From: Bifidobacterium ramosum
Lineage (GTDB): Bacteria > Actinomycetota > Actinomycetes > Actinomycetales > Bifidobacteriaceae
Length of the DNA stretch: 64,000 nucleotides
Assembly: GCF_009299505.1 (NCBI RefSeq)
Contig: NZ_WBSM01000001.1
Coordinates: forward strand, 186,001 to 250,000
Direction: 5' to 3'
The notes beneath the pieces are model-generated. The model was not told the origin of the DNA. It ran no database searches and was given only the letters and a program-made list of their open reading frames with translations. The position numbers and the translations under genes were made by a program. Position 1 is the first letter of the stretch. Each line of letters begins with the position of its first letter. Positions 19,289 through 28,900 of the stretch are shown piece after piece.

Positions 19289-19685
19289 GGGGTCGATCGG
19301 TTTCGACGGTGACCTGTTCGTCGCAGGGAAGCGTGCCGAGAACGCCGGGTCCGCTCGTGGATGCCCCCGGCAAAAGAATAAGTGCTAAATCTAACCGCAC
19401 TGAGTTCGCTCTCGCTGCCTGAGCTTCGCGCCAGGATTAACCAGTGAGCAGCCGCTCCGTTCACTCCTCCTCGTCTTTGGGAGGATGCTGAGCGTCGTTA
19501 AGAAGACTTGCTGATGCAGCTGCGTTGCAGGGCTGCATCGGGACTTTAACTGCGAATATGCCCGCCGTCCGTTGTCTGCGACATAGACGGGGGCAGAAAA
19601 ACTGCCAAACGGCCAGCAGACTACGCACGTAGAAGACTGAGGGTACGGTTACCGGACCGGGGTTCAATTCCCCGCGACTCCACCA
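19289..19685 (+). ncRNA. ssrA: tmRNA (SsrA)
   Basis: About 397 nt. The 5' end GGGGTCG pairs with the 3' CGACTCC ahead of the CCA end, forming the alanyl acceptor stem, and the 3' half has the T-arm GGTTCAATTCC. The tag frame starts at the GCT resume codon 19384 and ends at TGA 19420-19422. It encodes AKSNRTEFALAA, a bifidobacterial degradation tag ending in ALAA. tmRNA with SmpB frees ribosomes stalled on broken mRNA and marks the product for proteolysis. Pseudoknot regions lie between the tag and the T-arm. Strong promoter at 19221, hairpin terminator at 19693. Confidence 0.97.
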
Positions 19686-19692
19686 GACATCA

Positions 19693-19732
19693 ACGAAGGG
19701 CGTCGTTCCGTGAAAGGAGCGGCGCCCTTCGT
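19693..19732 (+). terminator. Terminator hairpin after ssrA
   Basis: ACGAAGGGCGTCGTTCC pairs with GGAGCGGCGCCCTTCGT (two G-U pairs, 6-nt loop), starting 8 nt after the CCA end of tmRNA. The tail CGTCGTTCC is only weakly U-rich. Confidence 0.7.
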
Positions 19733-19763
19733 CGTTCCGCGGCACTGCTCAACGCGGAAGTCC

Positions 19764-19833
19764 TTTCTCCTCTCAGCGGACATACAGCCGATTTGGTGTG
19801 CCAAATCGGCTGTATGTCCGCTGAGAGGAGAAA
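19764..19833. repeat. 48-bp palindromic element, copy 3, with extended arms
   Basis: The 48-bp core is 19775-19822, but here the inverted repeat extends to 33 bp per arm with a 4-nt TGTG loop and no mismatch. The outer core bases read AGC/GCT instead of AAC/GTT, a compensated change, and the inner stem reads TTTGG/CCAAA. Confidence 0.92.
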
Positions 19834-19925
19834 GAGGGAGAGGAGCGGAGGCTTGAGGCGAAGTGCGGAGAGGGTGTCTCGCTGCCCGTGATGACACAGA
19901 TGACACACGCGAAATCGTATGCCGC

Positions 19926-19974
19926 TTGACATTCGAGACAGTCTCCGCCATCATGATACTAAAGCGCTTTAGTA
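19926..19974 (+). promoter_or_regulatory. GH38 gene 1 promoter with LacI-type operator O1
   Basis: A TTGACA -35 box lies at 19926-19931; the -10 is weak (CATCAT at 17 nt or CATGAT at 20 nt). Immediately downstream TACTAAAGCGCTTTAGTA (19957-19974) is a perfect 18-bp palindrome with the central CG of LacI-family operators. Repressor bound here would block initiation of the mannosidase gene at 20070. Confidence 0.82.
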
Positions 19975-20069
19975 ATGGCGTGTGAACGAGCGTGCAGCGG
20001 CGGCCGGGCGATACGATGAGGTACCGGCTCGCCACAATGCCACAACGACAAAGGAGTAGACGACCCGTC

Positions 20070-23000
20070 ATGTATCTCAAACCAGAAGCGCAGCTCGAGC
20101 GGTGCACACGTGTGCTCCGCCAGCGCGTCGCCCCGCACATCCACCCGGTCGTGGCCGGCCTCGCCGTCGAAGCGTTCGACATCCCCGGCGAGCCCATGCC
20201 CAGCGCCGAGTTCTTCGCCAAACTCGCCGCCGGCGACATCGACTTCCATCCGTTCACGCTCGGCCATGAGTGGGGCACCACTTGGGGCACCGTCTGGTTT
20301 CGCCTGACCGGGCGCATCCCCGCCGACCTCGATCGCCACGGCCGCCCGCTCGAGCTGGTCCTCGACCTCGGCTGGTACCCGCACTCCTGCGGCGGCCATA
20401 TCGAAGGCCTCGTCTACCGCCCCGACGGCACCGTCATCAAGGCCGTGCACCCGCTCAACACCTGGGTGCCGTTCATGAATGCCGACGACGTCACGCAGGT
20501 GCCGGTCGCCGACGACGGCACGTTCACCGTGTATCTGGAGGCGGCCAGCAACCCGCTGCTGCTCGGCGTGCCGCCGTTCGTCGAAACCGAACTCGGCGAC
20601 CACGCCACCGGCACCCCGGACGAGCCGTACGTGTTCAAGTCGGCCGATCTGACCATCTTCGACCAGCGGTACGAAGACTACGCCGTCGACCTCGACGTCG
20701 TCCGTCAGCTCATGGAGCGGGCCGACAAGGAGTCGCCGCGCTACTGGCAGCTCGCCAAGGCCCTGCAGCGTTCGCTCAACGTCTTCGACGAGCAGCATCC
20801 CGATTCCGTCGTCGAGGCGCGCGCTGCACTCGCCGGCGTGCTCGGCAAGCCGGCCAACGCCTCCGCGATGAACGTGAGCGCCATCGGCCACGCGCACATC
20901 GACTCCGCGTGGCTGTGGCCGGTGCGCGAAACCCGCCGCAAGGTCGCCCGCACGGTGTCGAACGCGCTCGCGCTCATGGACGCCGACCCCGACTACCAAT
21001 ACGCGATGAGCTCCGCCCAGCAGTACGCCTGGCTTGAGCAGGACCATCCCGACATCTTCGCGCGCATGCTCGAACGCATCCGGGAGGGCAGGTTCATCCC
21101 GGTCGGCGGCATGTGGGTCGAATCCGACGGCATGCTGCCCGCCGGCGAATCGCTCATCCGCCAGATCAGCTACGGCAAGCGCTACTTCAAGGAACATCTC
21201 GGCGTCGAGCCCAAGGGCATCTGGCTGCCGGACAGCTTCGGCTACACCGGCGCCTGGCCGCAGATCGCCCGCCGCGCCGGCTACGAGTGGTTCCTCACGC
21301 AGAAGATCTCGTGGAACGACACCACCAAGTTCCCGCATCATTCGTTCCTGTGGCGCGGCATCGACGGCACGCCGATCTTCACGCACTTCCCGCCGTCCGA
21401 TACGTACTCCGCATGGTGCGAGGTCAAGGAGCTCGACTACGCCGAGAAGAACTTCCGCGACAAGGATCTCGCCGACCGTTCGCTGCTGCTCTTCGGCTTC
21501 GGCGACGGAGGCGGCGGCCCCACGCGCGACATGATGGAGCACCTGCACCGCTATGAGAACCTCGAGGGCGTGTCCCGTGTGACCGTCGAAAGCCCAAACG
21601 AGTTCTTCCGCAAGGCGCACGAGCAGCTCACGCAGAACGCCGGCCCGGAGATGCCCGAATACAAGGGCGAGCTGTACCTCGAACTGCATCGTGGCACGCT
21701 CACCTCGCAGCAGGACATGAAGCGCGGCTGCCGTGCGGAGGAGTCGCTGCTGCGCACGGTCGAGTATCTCGGCGCGGCTGCCACGATCGCCGATCCGACG
21801 TTCGTCTATCCGACCGAGGAGATGGACCGTATCTGGACGACGCTGCTGCTCGACCAGTTCCACGACGTCCTGCCCGGTTCCGGCATCGCGTGGGTGCATC
21901 GTGAGGCGCGTGAGAACTATGCGCGCGACCTCAAGCGGCTCGCCGAGCTCGCCGAGGACTTCTGCGCCGTGCTGCGCAAGGTTGACCCGACCGCCGACGT
22001 GCTGTCCGAGGCGCGTATCAGCCAGTACCGCGCCGACGGCGCGTCGTGGCAGGTGCGTCCGACGTCCGTAGCCAAGACGGTGTCGGCCGCGCAGCCGTCC
22101 ACCGTCGACACGCTGGCCGATGGCCGCGTGCGTCTCGCCAACGGTCTGCTGACCGCGATCGTCGAACCGGACGGCACTGTCTCGTCGCTCGTCGACGAGA
22201 CGGCCGGCCGTGAGCTGGTACCGTCCGGCACGAGACTCGGTCGCTACGAGCTCATGAAGGACGAGCCGGCCGTGTGGGACGCCTGGGAGATCGAACGTGA
22301 ATCCCTGCTGCTGGGGCATGGTCTGACCGGCGAGATCGTCGGCCAGACGGTCGACGGCGCCGGCGCGGCGTCCGTGAGCGTGCGCGCCGGCGAAGGCGAC
22401 ACGACGATCGGCACGACGGTCACGTTGCGCCCGGGCTCGCGTCAACTCGACTTCCACGCCGACATCGACTGGCATATCAAGGAGCGCTTCCTCAAGGTCG
22501 ACCTGCCGCTGTCGATCGTCGCCGACCGTGCGACCTACGACTGCCAGTACGGTCTGATCGAACGGCCGATCGTCAAGAACAGCGCGTCCGACGAAGCGAA
22601 GTTCGAGAACGACACCAACCGGTTCGCCATCCTGCGCGAGGCCGGCTACGCGGCCGCGGTTGTCAACGGGTCGATCTACGGCTCCGACGCCGCGCCGATC
22701 AACGGCGACGCGGCGCAAGGCATCGGCAACGGCACCATGTTCCGGCTGTCGCTGCTGAGCGCGCCCACGTACCCCGACCCGCGCACCGATCAGGGGCGGC
22801 ACGTCTTCGACTGGTCCGTGGTCGCCGACGCGACGCTGGAACGCACGATCGACGCGGCCTGCACGCTCAACGCGCCGGTGCTGCGCGACGCGCCCGCGAT
22901 CGCGCCGCTCGCGTCGCTCGACGTGACGCGCGGCACGGTCGTGATCGACTGGATGAAGCCGGCCGACGACGGTTCCGGTGACCTCATCGTCCGCGCGTAC

Positions 23001-23216
23001 GAGACGGCCGGCGGCCGGGCCGACGCGACGCTGCACGTCGCCGACGTGCTGCGCGACGCCGCGGTGCGTGAGACGAACGTGCTCGAAGGCGACGAGATCG
23101 CCGCCGATCTGCCGACCGCGCTCGTCGGCGAACCCGGACAGTCGGCCGATGGCGCGACGCTGCACTTCGGCCCGTTCCAGCTCGCGACGCTGCGCATCAC
23201 TCGGACCGTGAAGTGA
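20070..23216 (+). CDS. GH38 alpha-mannosidase (paralogue 1)
   Basis: 1048 residues, cytoplasmic (no signal peptide). It trims alpha-linked mannose from imported high-mannose N-glycan fragments. It has the zinc-binding HAHIDSAWLWPVRETRRK block (His274, Asp278), the nucleophile region LPDSFGYTGAWPQI (Asp388), FLTQKISWNDTTKFPHHSF, GFGDGGGGPTRDM and a C-terminal beta-sandwich with MKDEPAVWDAWEIE. ATG 20070 aligns with the start of paralogue 2 (MFLLPNQQLERC against MYLKPEAQLERC); AAGGAG is 13 nt upstream, somewhat far. It carries its own LacI-type operator and is monocistronic, ending at a strong hairpin. The exact linkage preference cannot be read from sequence. Confidence 0.93.
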   Translation: MYLKPEAQLERCTRVLRQRVAPHIHPVVAGLAVEAFDIPGEPMPSAEFFAKLAAGDIDFHPFTLGHEWGTTWGTVWFRLTGRIPADLDRHGRPLELVLDLGWYPHSCGGHIEGLVYRPDGTVIKAVHPLNTWVPFMNADDVTQVPVADDGTFTVYLEAASNPLLLGVPPFVETELGDHATGTPDEPYVFKSADLTIFDQRYEDYAVDLDVVRQLMERADKESPRYWQLAKALQRSLNVFDEQHPDSVVEARAALAGVLGKPANASAMNVSAIGHAHIDSAWLWPVRETRRKVARTVSNALALMDADPDYQYAMSSAQQYAWLEQDHPDIFARMLERIREGRFIPVGGMWVESDGMLPAGESLIRQISYGKRYFKEHLGVEPKGIWLPDSFGYTGAWPQIARRAGYEWFLTQKISWNDTTKFPHHSFLWRGIDGTPIFTHFPPSDTYSAWCEVKELDYAEKNFRDKDLADRSLLLFGFGDGGGGPTRDMMEHLHRYENLEGVSRVTVESPNEFFRKAHEQLTQNAGPEMPEYKGELYLELHRGTLTSQQDMKRGCRAEESLLRTVEYLGAAATIADPTFVYPTEEMDRIWTTLLLDQFHDVLPGSGIAWVHREARENYARDLKRLAELAEDFCAVLRKVDPTADVLSEARISQYRADGASWQVRPTSVAKTVSAAQPSTVDTLADGRVRLANGLLTAIVEPDGTVSSLVDETAGRELVPSGTRLGRYELMKDEPAVWDAWEIERESLLLGHGLTGEIVGQTVDGAGAASVSVRAGEGDTTIGTTVTLRPGSRQLDFHADIDWHIKERFLKVDLPLSIVADRATYDCQYGLIERPIVKNSASDEAKFENDTNRFAILREAGYAAAVVNGSIYGSDAAPINGDAAQGIGNGTMFRLSLLSAPTYPDPRTDQGRHVFDWSVVADATLERTIDAACTLNAPVLRDAPAIAPLASLDVTRGTVVIDWMKPADDGSGDLIVRAYETAGGRADATLHVADVLRDAAVRETNVLEGDEIAADLPTALVGEPGQSADGATLHFGPFQLATLRITRTVK

Positions 23217-23261
23217 GCTGCCTATGATCCGATGACATGCATATGATTTCCTCCTCCTCAT

Positions 23262-23305
23262 AACGACGGTGCCTTCCGGGAATTTCCCCGGAAGGCACCG
23301 TCGTT
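23262..23305. terminator. Strong hairpin after GH38 gene 1
   Basis: A perfect 19-bp stem (23262-23280 with 23287-23305, core CGGTGCCTTCCGGG) around a 6-nt loop, followed by TTGCG on the plus strand and preceded by a purine-poor tract. Probably a terminator for the mannosidase gene. Confidence 0.75.
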
Positions 23306-23354
23306 TGCGTATGGCGTGCATGTCGTATCGTGCTCGCTATGCCGCGTATGCAAC

Positions 23355-23393
23355 AAGGCGCGCGGGATGTCACAAAACCATCCCGCGCGCCTT
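23355..23393. terminator. Hairpin after the metallo-hydrolase gene
   Basis: AAGGCGCGCGGGATG and CATCCCGCGCGCCTT form a perfect 15-bp stem around a 9-nt loop. It lies between two convergent genes. On the minus strand it is followed by GTTGCATACG, so it probably ends the 24322-23423 transcript. Confidence 0.72.
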
Positions 23394-23422
23394 TGCATAT
23401 CAGTAGGTGGGGTATCGGCGGC

Positions 23423-24322
23423 TCAGAACTCGACCTCCATGCCGTCCCACGCGCAGCGGAAACCCTCGCGCCGCGCGGCCTCGGCCATCTCCTCGTGCGT
23501 GGTGCGACCGTTGTGCGAGAAGTGGTTCGCCACGAAGATCGTCCGCTCGTCGGCCACGCCGAGCTCGACCATGCGGTCGCGTGCACGCAGGTTGTCCTCG
23601 AAGTTCATGTGCATGCTCAGCGACGACCCGTGCAGCGCATGGTTGCAGTCGAGCGACACGTAATCGTAATGCCCGCCGACCCGCGCAAGCTCGTCCCATG
23701 TGACGTCCGGGAACCAGCCGGTGTCGTGCGCGTACAGCAGCGTGCGCTCGCCGTCCGTCAGCGAATAGAACAGGCAGTCGCCGGCGTGGTGGCCGTGCGC
23801 CGCCTCGAACGCGTGCGCCCGGTACTTGCGCAGCGTGCCGGTGCCGCCGTCAACGGCGTTGCCGGATTCGTCGGTGTCGACTGGTCCGCCGCACACCGTG
23901 AAGTCGTCGCCGGGCCGCACTGTCGTGAACGCCACGCTGTCCTCGTCGTGCCGCTGTTCGAGGAAGAATGCGCGCTCGTGGAAGCCGTGCACGGTCTCCG
24001 AACCATACACCTCCATATGCCGGACGGGATTGCTGATCACGTAGCCGTTCATGCGGTAGGCGACGTCCTCGCCGTAGAAGTGGTCGGAATGCCAGTGCGT
24101 CACGAGCACCGAGCGCACGGACGGCAGCGGGAACCGGTCGCGCAGATAGTGCAGATACGTGTCGCCAGGGAAGTCGAGCAGGATCGCGTCGTCGACGATG
24201 GCCTGGCACTGCGTGCGGATCTCCTTGCCGCCGGCCGCGGCGGCGTGGCGGCACAGGTCGCATTCGCAGAAGATGCCGGGGATGCGTTCGGCGGCTGCGG
24301 TGCCGAGTTGCTTGATTTTCAT
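23423..24322 (-). CDS. PhnP/RNase Z-like metallo-beta-lactamase-fold hydrolase
   Basis: 299 residues. It has the metal-binding motif THWHSDHFYGED near residue 78 and later HDTGWFPD and NHFSHNGRTTHEE metal ligands. The N-terminus MKIKQLGTAAAERIPGIFCECDLCR carries the C-x-C-x-x-C pattern seen in PhnP-like phosphodiesterases. The substrate is unknown; phosphodiester or lactone hydrolysis is plausible. ATG 24322 has AAAGGAG 5 nt upstream; the longer open frame upstream overlaps the MFS gene. It forms an operon with the MFS gene, divergent from GH38 gene 2 and under the same LacI-type operators, so it is probably part of glycan use. Confidence 0.78.
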   Translation of the reverse strand: MKIKQLGTAAAERIPGIFCECDLCRHAAAAGGKEIRTQCQAIVDDAILLDFPGDTYLHYLRDRFPLPSVRSVLVTHWHSDHFYGEDVAYRMNGYVISNPVRHMEVYGSETVHGFHERAFFLEQRHDEDSVAFTTVRPGDDFTVCGGPVDTDESGNAVDGGTGTLRKYRAHAFEAAHGHHAGDCLFYSLTDGERTLLYAHDTGWFPDVTWDELARVGGHYDYVSLDCNHALHGSSLSMHMNFEDNLRARDRMVELGVADERTIFVANHFSHNGRTTHEEMAEAARREGFRCAWDGMEVEF

Positions 24323-24371
24323 GGGTGCTCCTTTGCTTGATGGTTGATGATGATAGTCGAAGGCGTGTGGT

Positions 24372-25673
24372 TCAGCCGCGTCGCTTCGCGGCGATGAGCC
24401 GGTGTCCGCACAGGCTGAACCCCGCACCGGCGAGACTGGACAGCAGGATGATGACGAACACCGTGCGATAGGCGTCCGCGCCGGTCGCGCTGCCGTCGAT
24501 GATGGCGCCGAACAGCGGATAGGCGAAGAACGACGGCATATAGCCGAGAAACGACGTGACCGACATGACGGTCGCCGACTGGTCGTTCGGCACGCCGTAC
24601 TCGCCGATCGGCACGTAATACACGGCGCGGATCGCATAGCAGGTCAGCGCGAGCAGGCAGGTGACGACGGTGCACGCCGCGAACCAGCCGGGACGTTTGG
24701 GCAGCAGCGCCAACGGTAGCGCGCAGACGGCGCAGGCCAGGAACAGCACGACCATCCAACGCGGGCTGTCGGCGAAGCGTTTCGCGACGGCGCCGGACGC
24801 CAGCGCCGAGACGACGGGGAAGATGCCGGTGTTGATCAGGCCGTAGACCGCGGCCTGCGTGTCGCTCAGGCCGAACGTCTGCTGCAGCAGCGGCAGCGTG
24901 TACGTGGTGGCGGCGATGTAGGCCGTGTAGCCGGCCATCGTGGCCAGTCCGGTCGTCCAGACGATCGGCAGCCGCAGCGCACCGACGATGGCGGCGAGGC
25001 CGGTGCGGCGGACGTCACCGCTGCCGCGTGTTGCGCGTGCGGCGTCGTGACGGTCGTCGTGCAGGAAGTCTTCGGGGATGTTGCGCAGCACGATGACCGA
25101 GAACACCATCATGAGCAACGCATAGCAGGTCATGGCCGTGCGCGCGCCGGTCACGGGGGAGAGACTCACGGTGAACAAAACCAGCGTGACCATGTTCGCG
25201 AACAGGCCCATCACGCCGCGCATGGCCTCCTGCGTGCTGAACAGCGCCGCTTGATGAACGCCGTCGGACAGGCCGCGCGTGCTTTTTTGGATGGTCGGCC
25301 AGTACAGCGCCTCGCCGAAGAGGCCGAAGCAGGCGAACGCGATGACCAGATACCAGAACGGCAGGTCGGTCGCGACGGCCAGCGACATGGCGATCAGCCC
25401 GTAGGCGACGAGATCGAACGCGATGACCTTGCGGATCACGAGAAAGTCCTGGATCCAGCCGAGCAGCAGATAGCCGAACACCTGCACGAACCCGGTGACG
25501 CCAAGCAGGAAGCCGAGCTGGGTGTTGGTCACGCCGAGCGCCTGGCGGAACGGCTCGTAGATCACGCCTTTGATCGACAGGAACCAGTAGATGCACGACG
25601 ATAGGGAGATGACGAAGAACGTGCGGGTCCCCCTGGCATCGGTGCCGAGATAGCGGGACGTGAATTCGAGCAT
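24372..25673 (-). CDS. MFS transporter, substrate unknown
   Basis: 433 residues with about twelve hydrophobic segments. The first loop motif GWIQDFLVIRKVIAFD resembles MFS motif A (G-x3-D-x2-G/R-R/K). It sits upstream of the metallo-hydrolase gene on the same strand, 49 nt apart. Its promoter region faces GH38 gene 2 and holds operators O2 and O3. Being under the mannoside regulator, it probably moves a sugar or sugar phosphate ester, but direction and substrate cannot be read from sequence. Confidence 0.75.
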   Translation of the reverse strand: MLEFTSRYLGTDARGTRTFFVISLSSCIYWFLSIKGVIYEPFRQALGVTNTQLGFLLGVTGFVQVFGYLLLGWIQDFLVIRKVIAFDLVAYGLIAMSLAVATDLPFWYLVIAFACFGLFGEALYWPTIQKSTRGLSDGVHQAALFSTQEAMRGVMGLFANMVTLVLFTVSLSPVTGARTAMTCYALLMMVFSVIVLRNIPEDFLHDDRHDAARATRGSGDVRRTGLAAIVGALRLPIVWTTGLATMAGYTAYIAATTYTLPLLQQTFGLSDTQAAVYGLINTGIFPVVSALASGAVAKRFADSPRWMVVLFLACAVCALPLALLPKRPGWFAACTVVTCLLALTCYAIRAVYYVPIGEYGVPNDQSATVMSVTSFLGYMPSFFAYPLFGAIIDGSATGADAYRTVFVIILLSSLAGAGFSLCGHRLIAAKRRG

Positions 25674-25767
25674 GGCGGACTTCCTTGCCTGCGGCGGTGC
25701 GTGGTGTGGTTGGGGGCGGGTAACGGCTGTGTGTCGCAGTCGGATGATGATGCTATTACCTCGGCGG

Positions 25768-25785
25768 AACTAAAGCGAATTAGTT
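25768..25785. promoter_or_regulatory. LacI-type operator O2
   Basis: AACTAAAGCGAATTAGTT, 95 nt before the MFS start and exactly 100 bp (centre to centre) from O3. It probably controls the minus-strand MFS/hydrolase operon, and might loop with O3. Confidence 0.78.
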
Positions 25786-25867
25786 GGCGTTATTCCGCGT
25801 TTCTTGAGGAATTTAAGGCGTGTCGCGGCGATTGGCGTGGATACGTCTTGGGTGTGCGCCATGCTGT

Positions 25868-25885
25868 ATCTAAAGCGTTTTAGTT
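25868..25885. promoter_or_regulatory. LacI-type operator O3
   Basis: ATCTAAAGCGTTTTAGTT, about 110 nt before the GH38 gene 2 start. It shares the CTAAASCGNTTTAG core with the other five sites. Confidence 0.8.
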
Positions 25886-25993
25886 CGTCGTTCACGACGA
25901 GCTCGGCGGAGGCTGCGCGAACGGACACGACGATGGTCCGGGTGTGCGGACGCTGACATGGATTCATCGACTCGGCAAAGGGGCGTCCCTCTT

Positions 25994-28900
25994 ATGTTCT
26001 TATTACCCAACCAGCAACTCGAACGATGCGACCGCGTCATGCAACAGCGCGTCGAACCGCACATCCACACCACGCTGGCATCTTGTGTGCTGCGTTCGCA
26101 CGACAACCCCGGCGAACCCGTGCCCTCCGGCGAATTCCTCGCGCAGGTGCGCGCCGGCGAAGTCGAGTTCAAACCGTTCTCCATTCCCGGCATGTGGGGC
26201 ACCACATGGGGTACCACATGGTTTGAGGTGACCGGCCGTATCGACCGCGAGACGACCAAGGGCCGCAAGGTCGAACTTGAGATCGATCTCGGCTGGCTCG
26301 GCCACCGCGGTCCCGGTTTCCAGTCCGAAGGCCTCGTCTACCGCGCCGACGGCACCGCGATCAAATCCGCGAACCCGAAGAACCACTGGGTCCCGCTCGT
26401 CTACGCCGACGGCACCAGCACCGTCGACCTCGACAAGGACGGCAACTTCACCGTCTACATTGAGGCGGCCGCCAACCCGTTCGTCGAAGGCCCCACCCCG
26501 TTCTCGCCTACCGAACTCGGCGAAGGCCCGACCGGCAGGTACGACTTCCCGTACACGTTGAGCCGCATGGACGTCACCGTGTTCAACGAGGACGTGTTCG
26601 CCTACTCCATGGATCTCGAAACCGTATCGTCGCTCATGCGCGAACTCACGGACGACGACCCGCGCTACTGGCAGCTTGCCAAGGCCCTGCAGCGTTCGCT
26701 CAACGCATACGACGAGCGCGACATCGGCGGCACGCTCCCCACGGCCCGCGGCGAGCTCGCCGGCGTGCTGGCGGAGCACGCGTCGTCCAGTGCGATCAAC
26801 CACATCGCCATCGGCCACGCGCACATCGACTCCGCATGGCTGTGGCCGGTACGCGAAACCCGCCGCAAGGTGGCGCGCACGGTCTCCAACGTGCTCGCGC
26901 TCATGGACGAGGACCCGGACTTCACGTACGCGATGAGCTCCGCCCAGCAGTACGAGTGGCTCGAGGCCGAGCACCCCGATCTGTTCCGCCGCATGATGGA
27001 ACGCGTGAAGGAAGGCCGGTTCATCCCGGTCGGCGGCATGTGGGTCGAATCCGACAACATGATCCCATCCGGCGAGTCCCTCGTCCGCCAAATCACGTTT
27101 GGCCACCGCTACTTCAAGGAGCACTTGGGCGTCACCCCGCGCGGCATCTGGCTGCCTGACAGTTTTGGATACACCGGTTCGTGGCCGCAGATCGCCCGCC
27201 GCGCCGGCTTCGACTGGTTCCTTACGCAGAAGATCTCGTGGAACGACACCACGAAGTTCCCACACCACTCGTTCATGTGGGAGGGCATCGACGGCACGCG
27301 TATCCTCACGCACTTCCCGCCGTCCGACACCTACTGCTCGTCCATGAGCATGCACGAGCTCATGTACTCGCAGCGCAACTTCCTCGACAAGGACCTGTCG
27401 CGCAACGCGATCCTGCTGTACGGCTTCGGCGACGGCGGTGGCGGCCCCACCCGCGAGATGACCGCGCGCATCCGTCGCGACCATGACCTCGCCGGCGCCC
27501 CGAAGATCGACTTCGGCACCCCCGACCAGCTGTTCGACCGCGTCCGCAAGGACATCGTCGGCGACGCGCGCGGCGAAACCCCGGTGTTCAAGGGCGAGCT
27601 GTACCTCGAACTGCACCGCGGCACACTCACCGCCCAGCAGGACATGAAGCGCGGCTGTCGGCAGGAGGAGGCCATGCTGCGCGTGACGGAATACCTGTGC
27701 GCCGCGGCCCGCGTCAAGAACCCGGATTACGTCTACCCGCGCGAGGAGATGGACTGCATCTGGAAGACGCTGCTCCTGAACCAGTTCCACGACATCCTGC
27801 CCGGCTCCGCAATCGCATGGGTACACCGCCAAGCGCGCGCCGAATACGCGCGCGACATCACCCGGCTGCGCGAGATCGCCCTCGAGGCCGGTCGCGCGAT
27901 CGTCGCCGCCGAGCCGGACGACGCGACGGTCGCGGATGCGGTGATCACCCCGTACTCACGCGAGATCTGCGACGCATGGACCGTGCGTTCCGCTGCCGAC
28001 GTCGCGCATGTTGCCGACGGCGAGGTGTCCGTGACGCGTGACGGCGAGACGACGATCCTCGACAACGGACGACTGCGCGCCCGCATCGAACCGGACGGCA
28101 CCGTCTCCTCGCTGACCGACCTAGCCGCCGGCCGCGAACTCGTGCCCGCCGGCACCCGCCTCGGCCGCTACGAGCTGCTCAAGGACGAACCATTCCACTG
28201 GGACGCCTGGGACATCCAGCGCGACGCGTTCCTCACCGCGAACGGCCTGGACGACGCGAGCGTGGAAGGCGTCGACACGGGCGCGGACGGCAGCGCCGCC
28301 GTGCACGTCGTCACCGAGGTGCAGGGCGTCGAGATCCGCACGACGATCACGCTGCGGCCGGGCGCGGACACGCTCGACTTCGCCGCCGACGTGGACTGGC
28401 ATGCGGTCGAGCAGTTCCTCAAGGTCGACCTGCCGGTTGCGGTGCAGGCCGTCAACGCACAGTACGAATGCCAGTACGGCATCGTCGAACGATCGATCAA
28501 CAAGAACACGCGCTCCGACGACGCCAAGTTCGAAAGCTGCACGCACCGCTTCGTACGCATCGCCGACTCCGGCTATGCGACCGCCGTCGTCAACGCGTCC
28601 ACCTACGGCTCCGACGTCAGTCCCATCCACGAGGATGCGGCGCACGGCACCGGCCGTGGCACCATGATCCGTCTGTCGCTGCTGTCCGCGCCGCTCTACC
28701 CCGACCCGCGCACCGACCAGGGCGAGCACTCGTTCGCATGGAGCGTGGTCGTCGGGGCGCCGATGGATGCCGTGCTCGCCGAAGCATCACGGCTGAACGG
28801 CCCGGCCGTGGAGGAGCTGCCCTCCATCGCGCCGCTCGTGACGCTCGCCGACGTGACCGGCACGCCCGTGCTCGACTGGATCAAACTCGCCGACGACGGC

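Noticed and set aside
19231..19464. Possible small proteins over the ssrA region
   Set aside because: The region is fully explained by tmRNA with its promoter, tag frame and acceptor stem.
19959..23321. 1120-residue minus-strand frame opposite GH38 gene 1
   Set aside because: Shadow frame of a motif-complete GH38 gene.
23262..23393. Small RNA gene formed by the two strong hairpins after GH38 gene 1
   Set aside because: Two terminators of convergent genes explain both hairpins; no promoter is seen between them.
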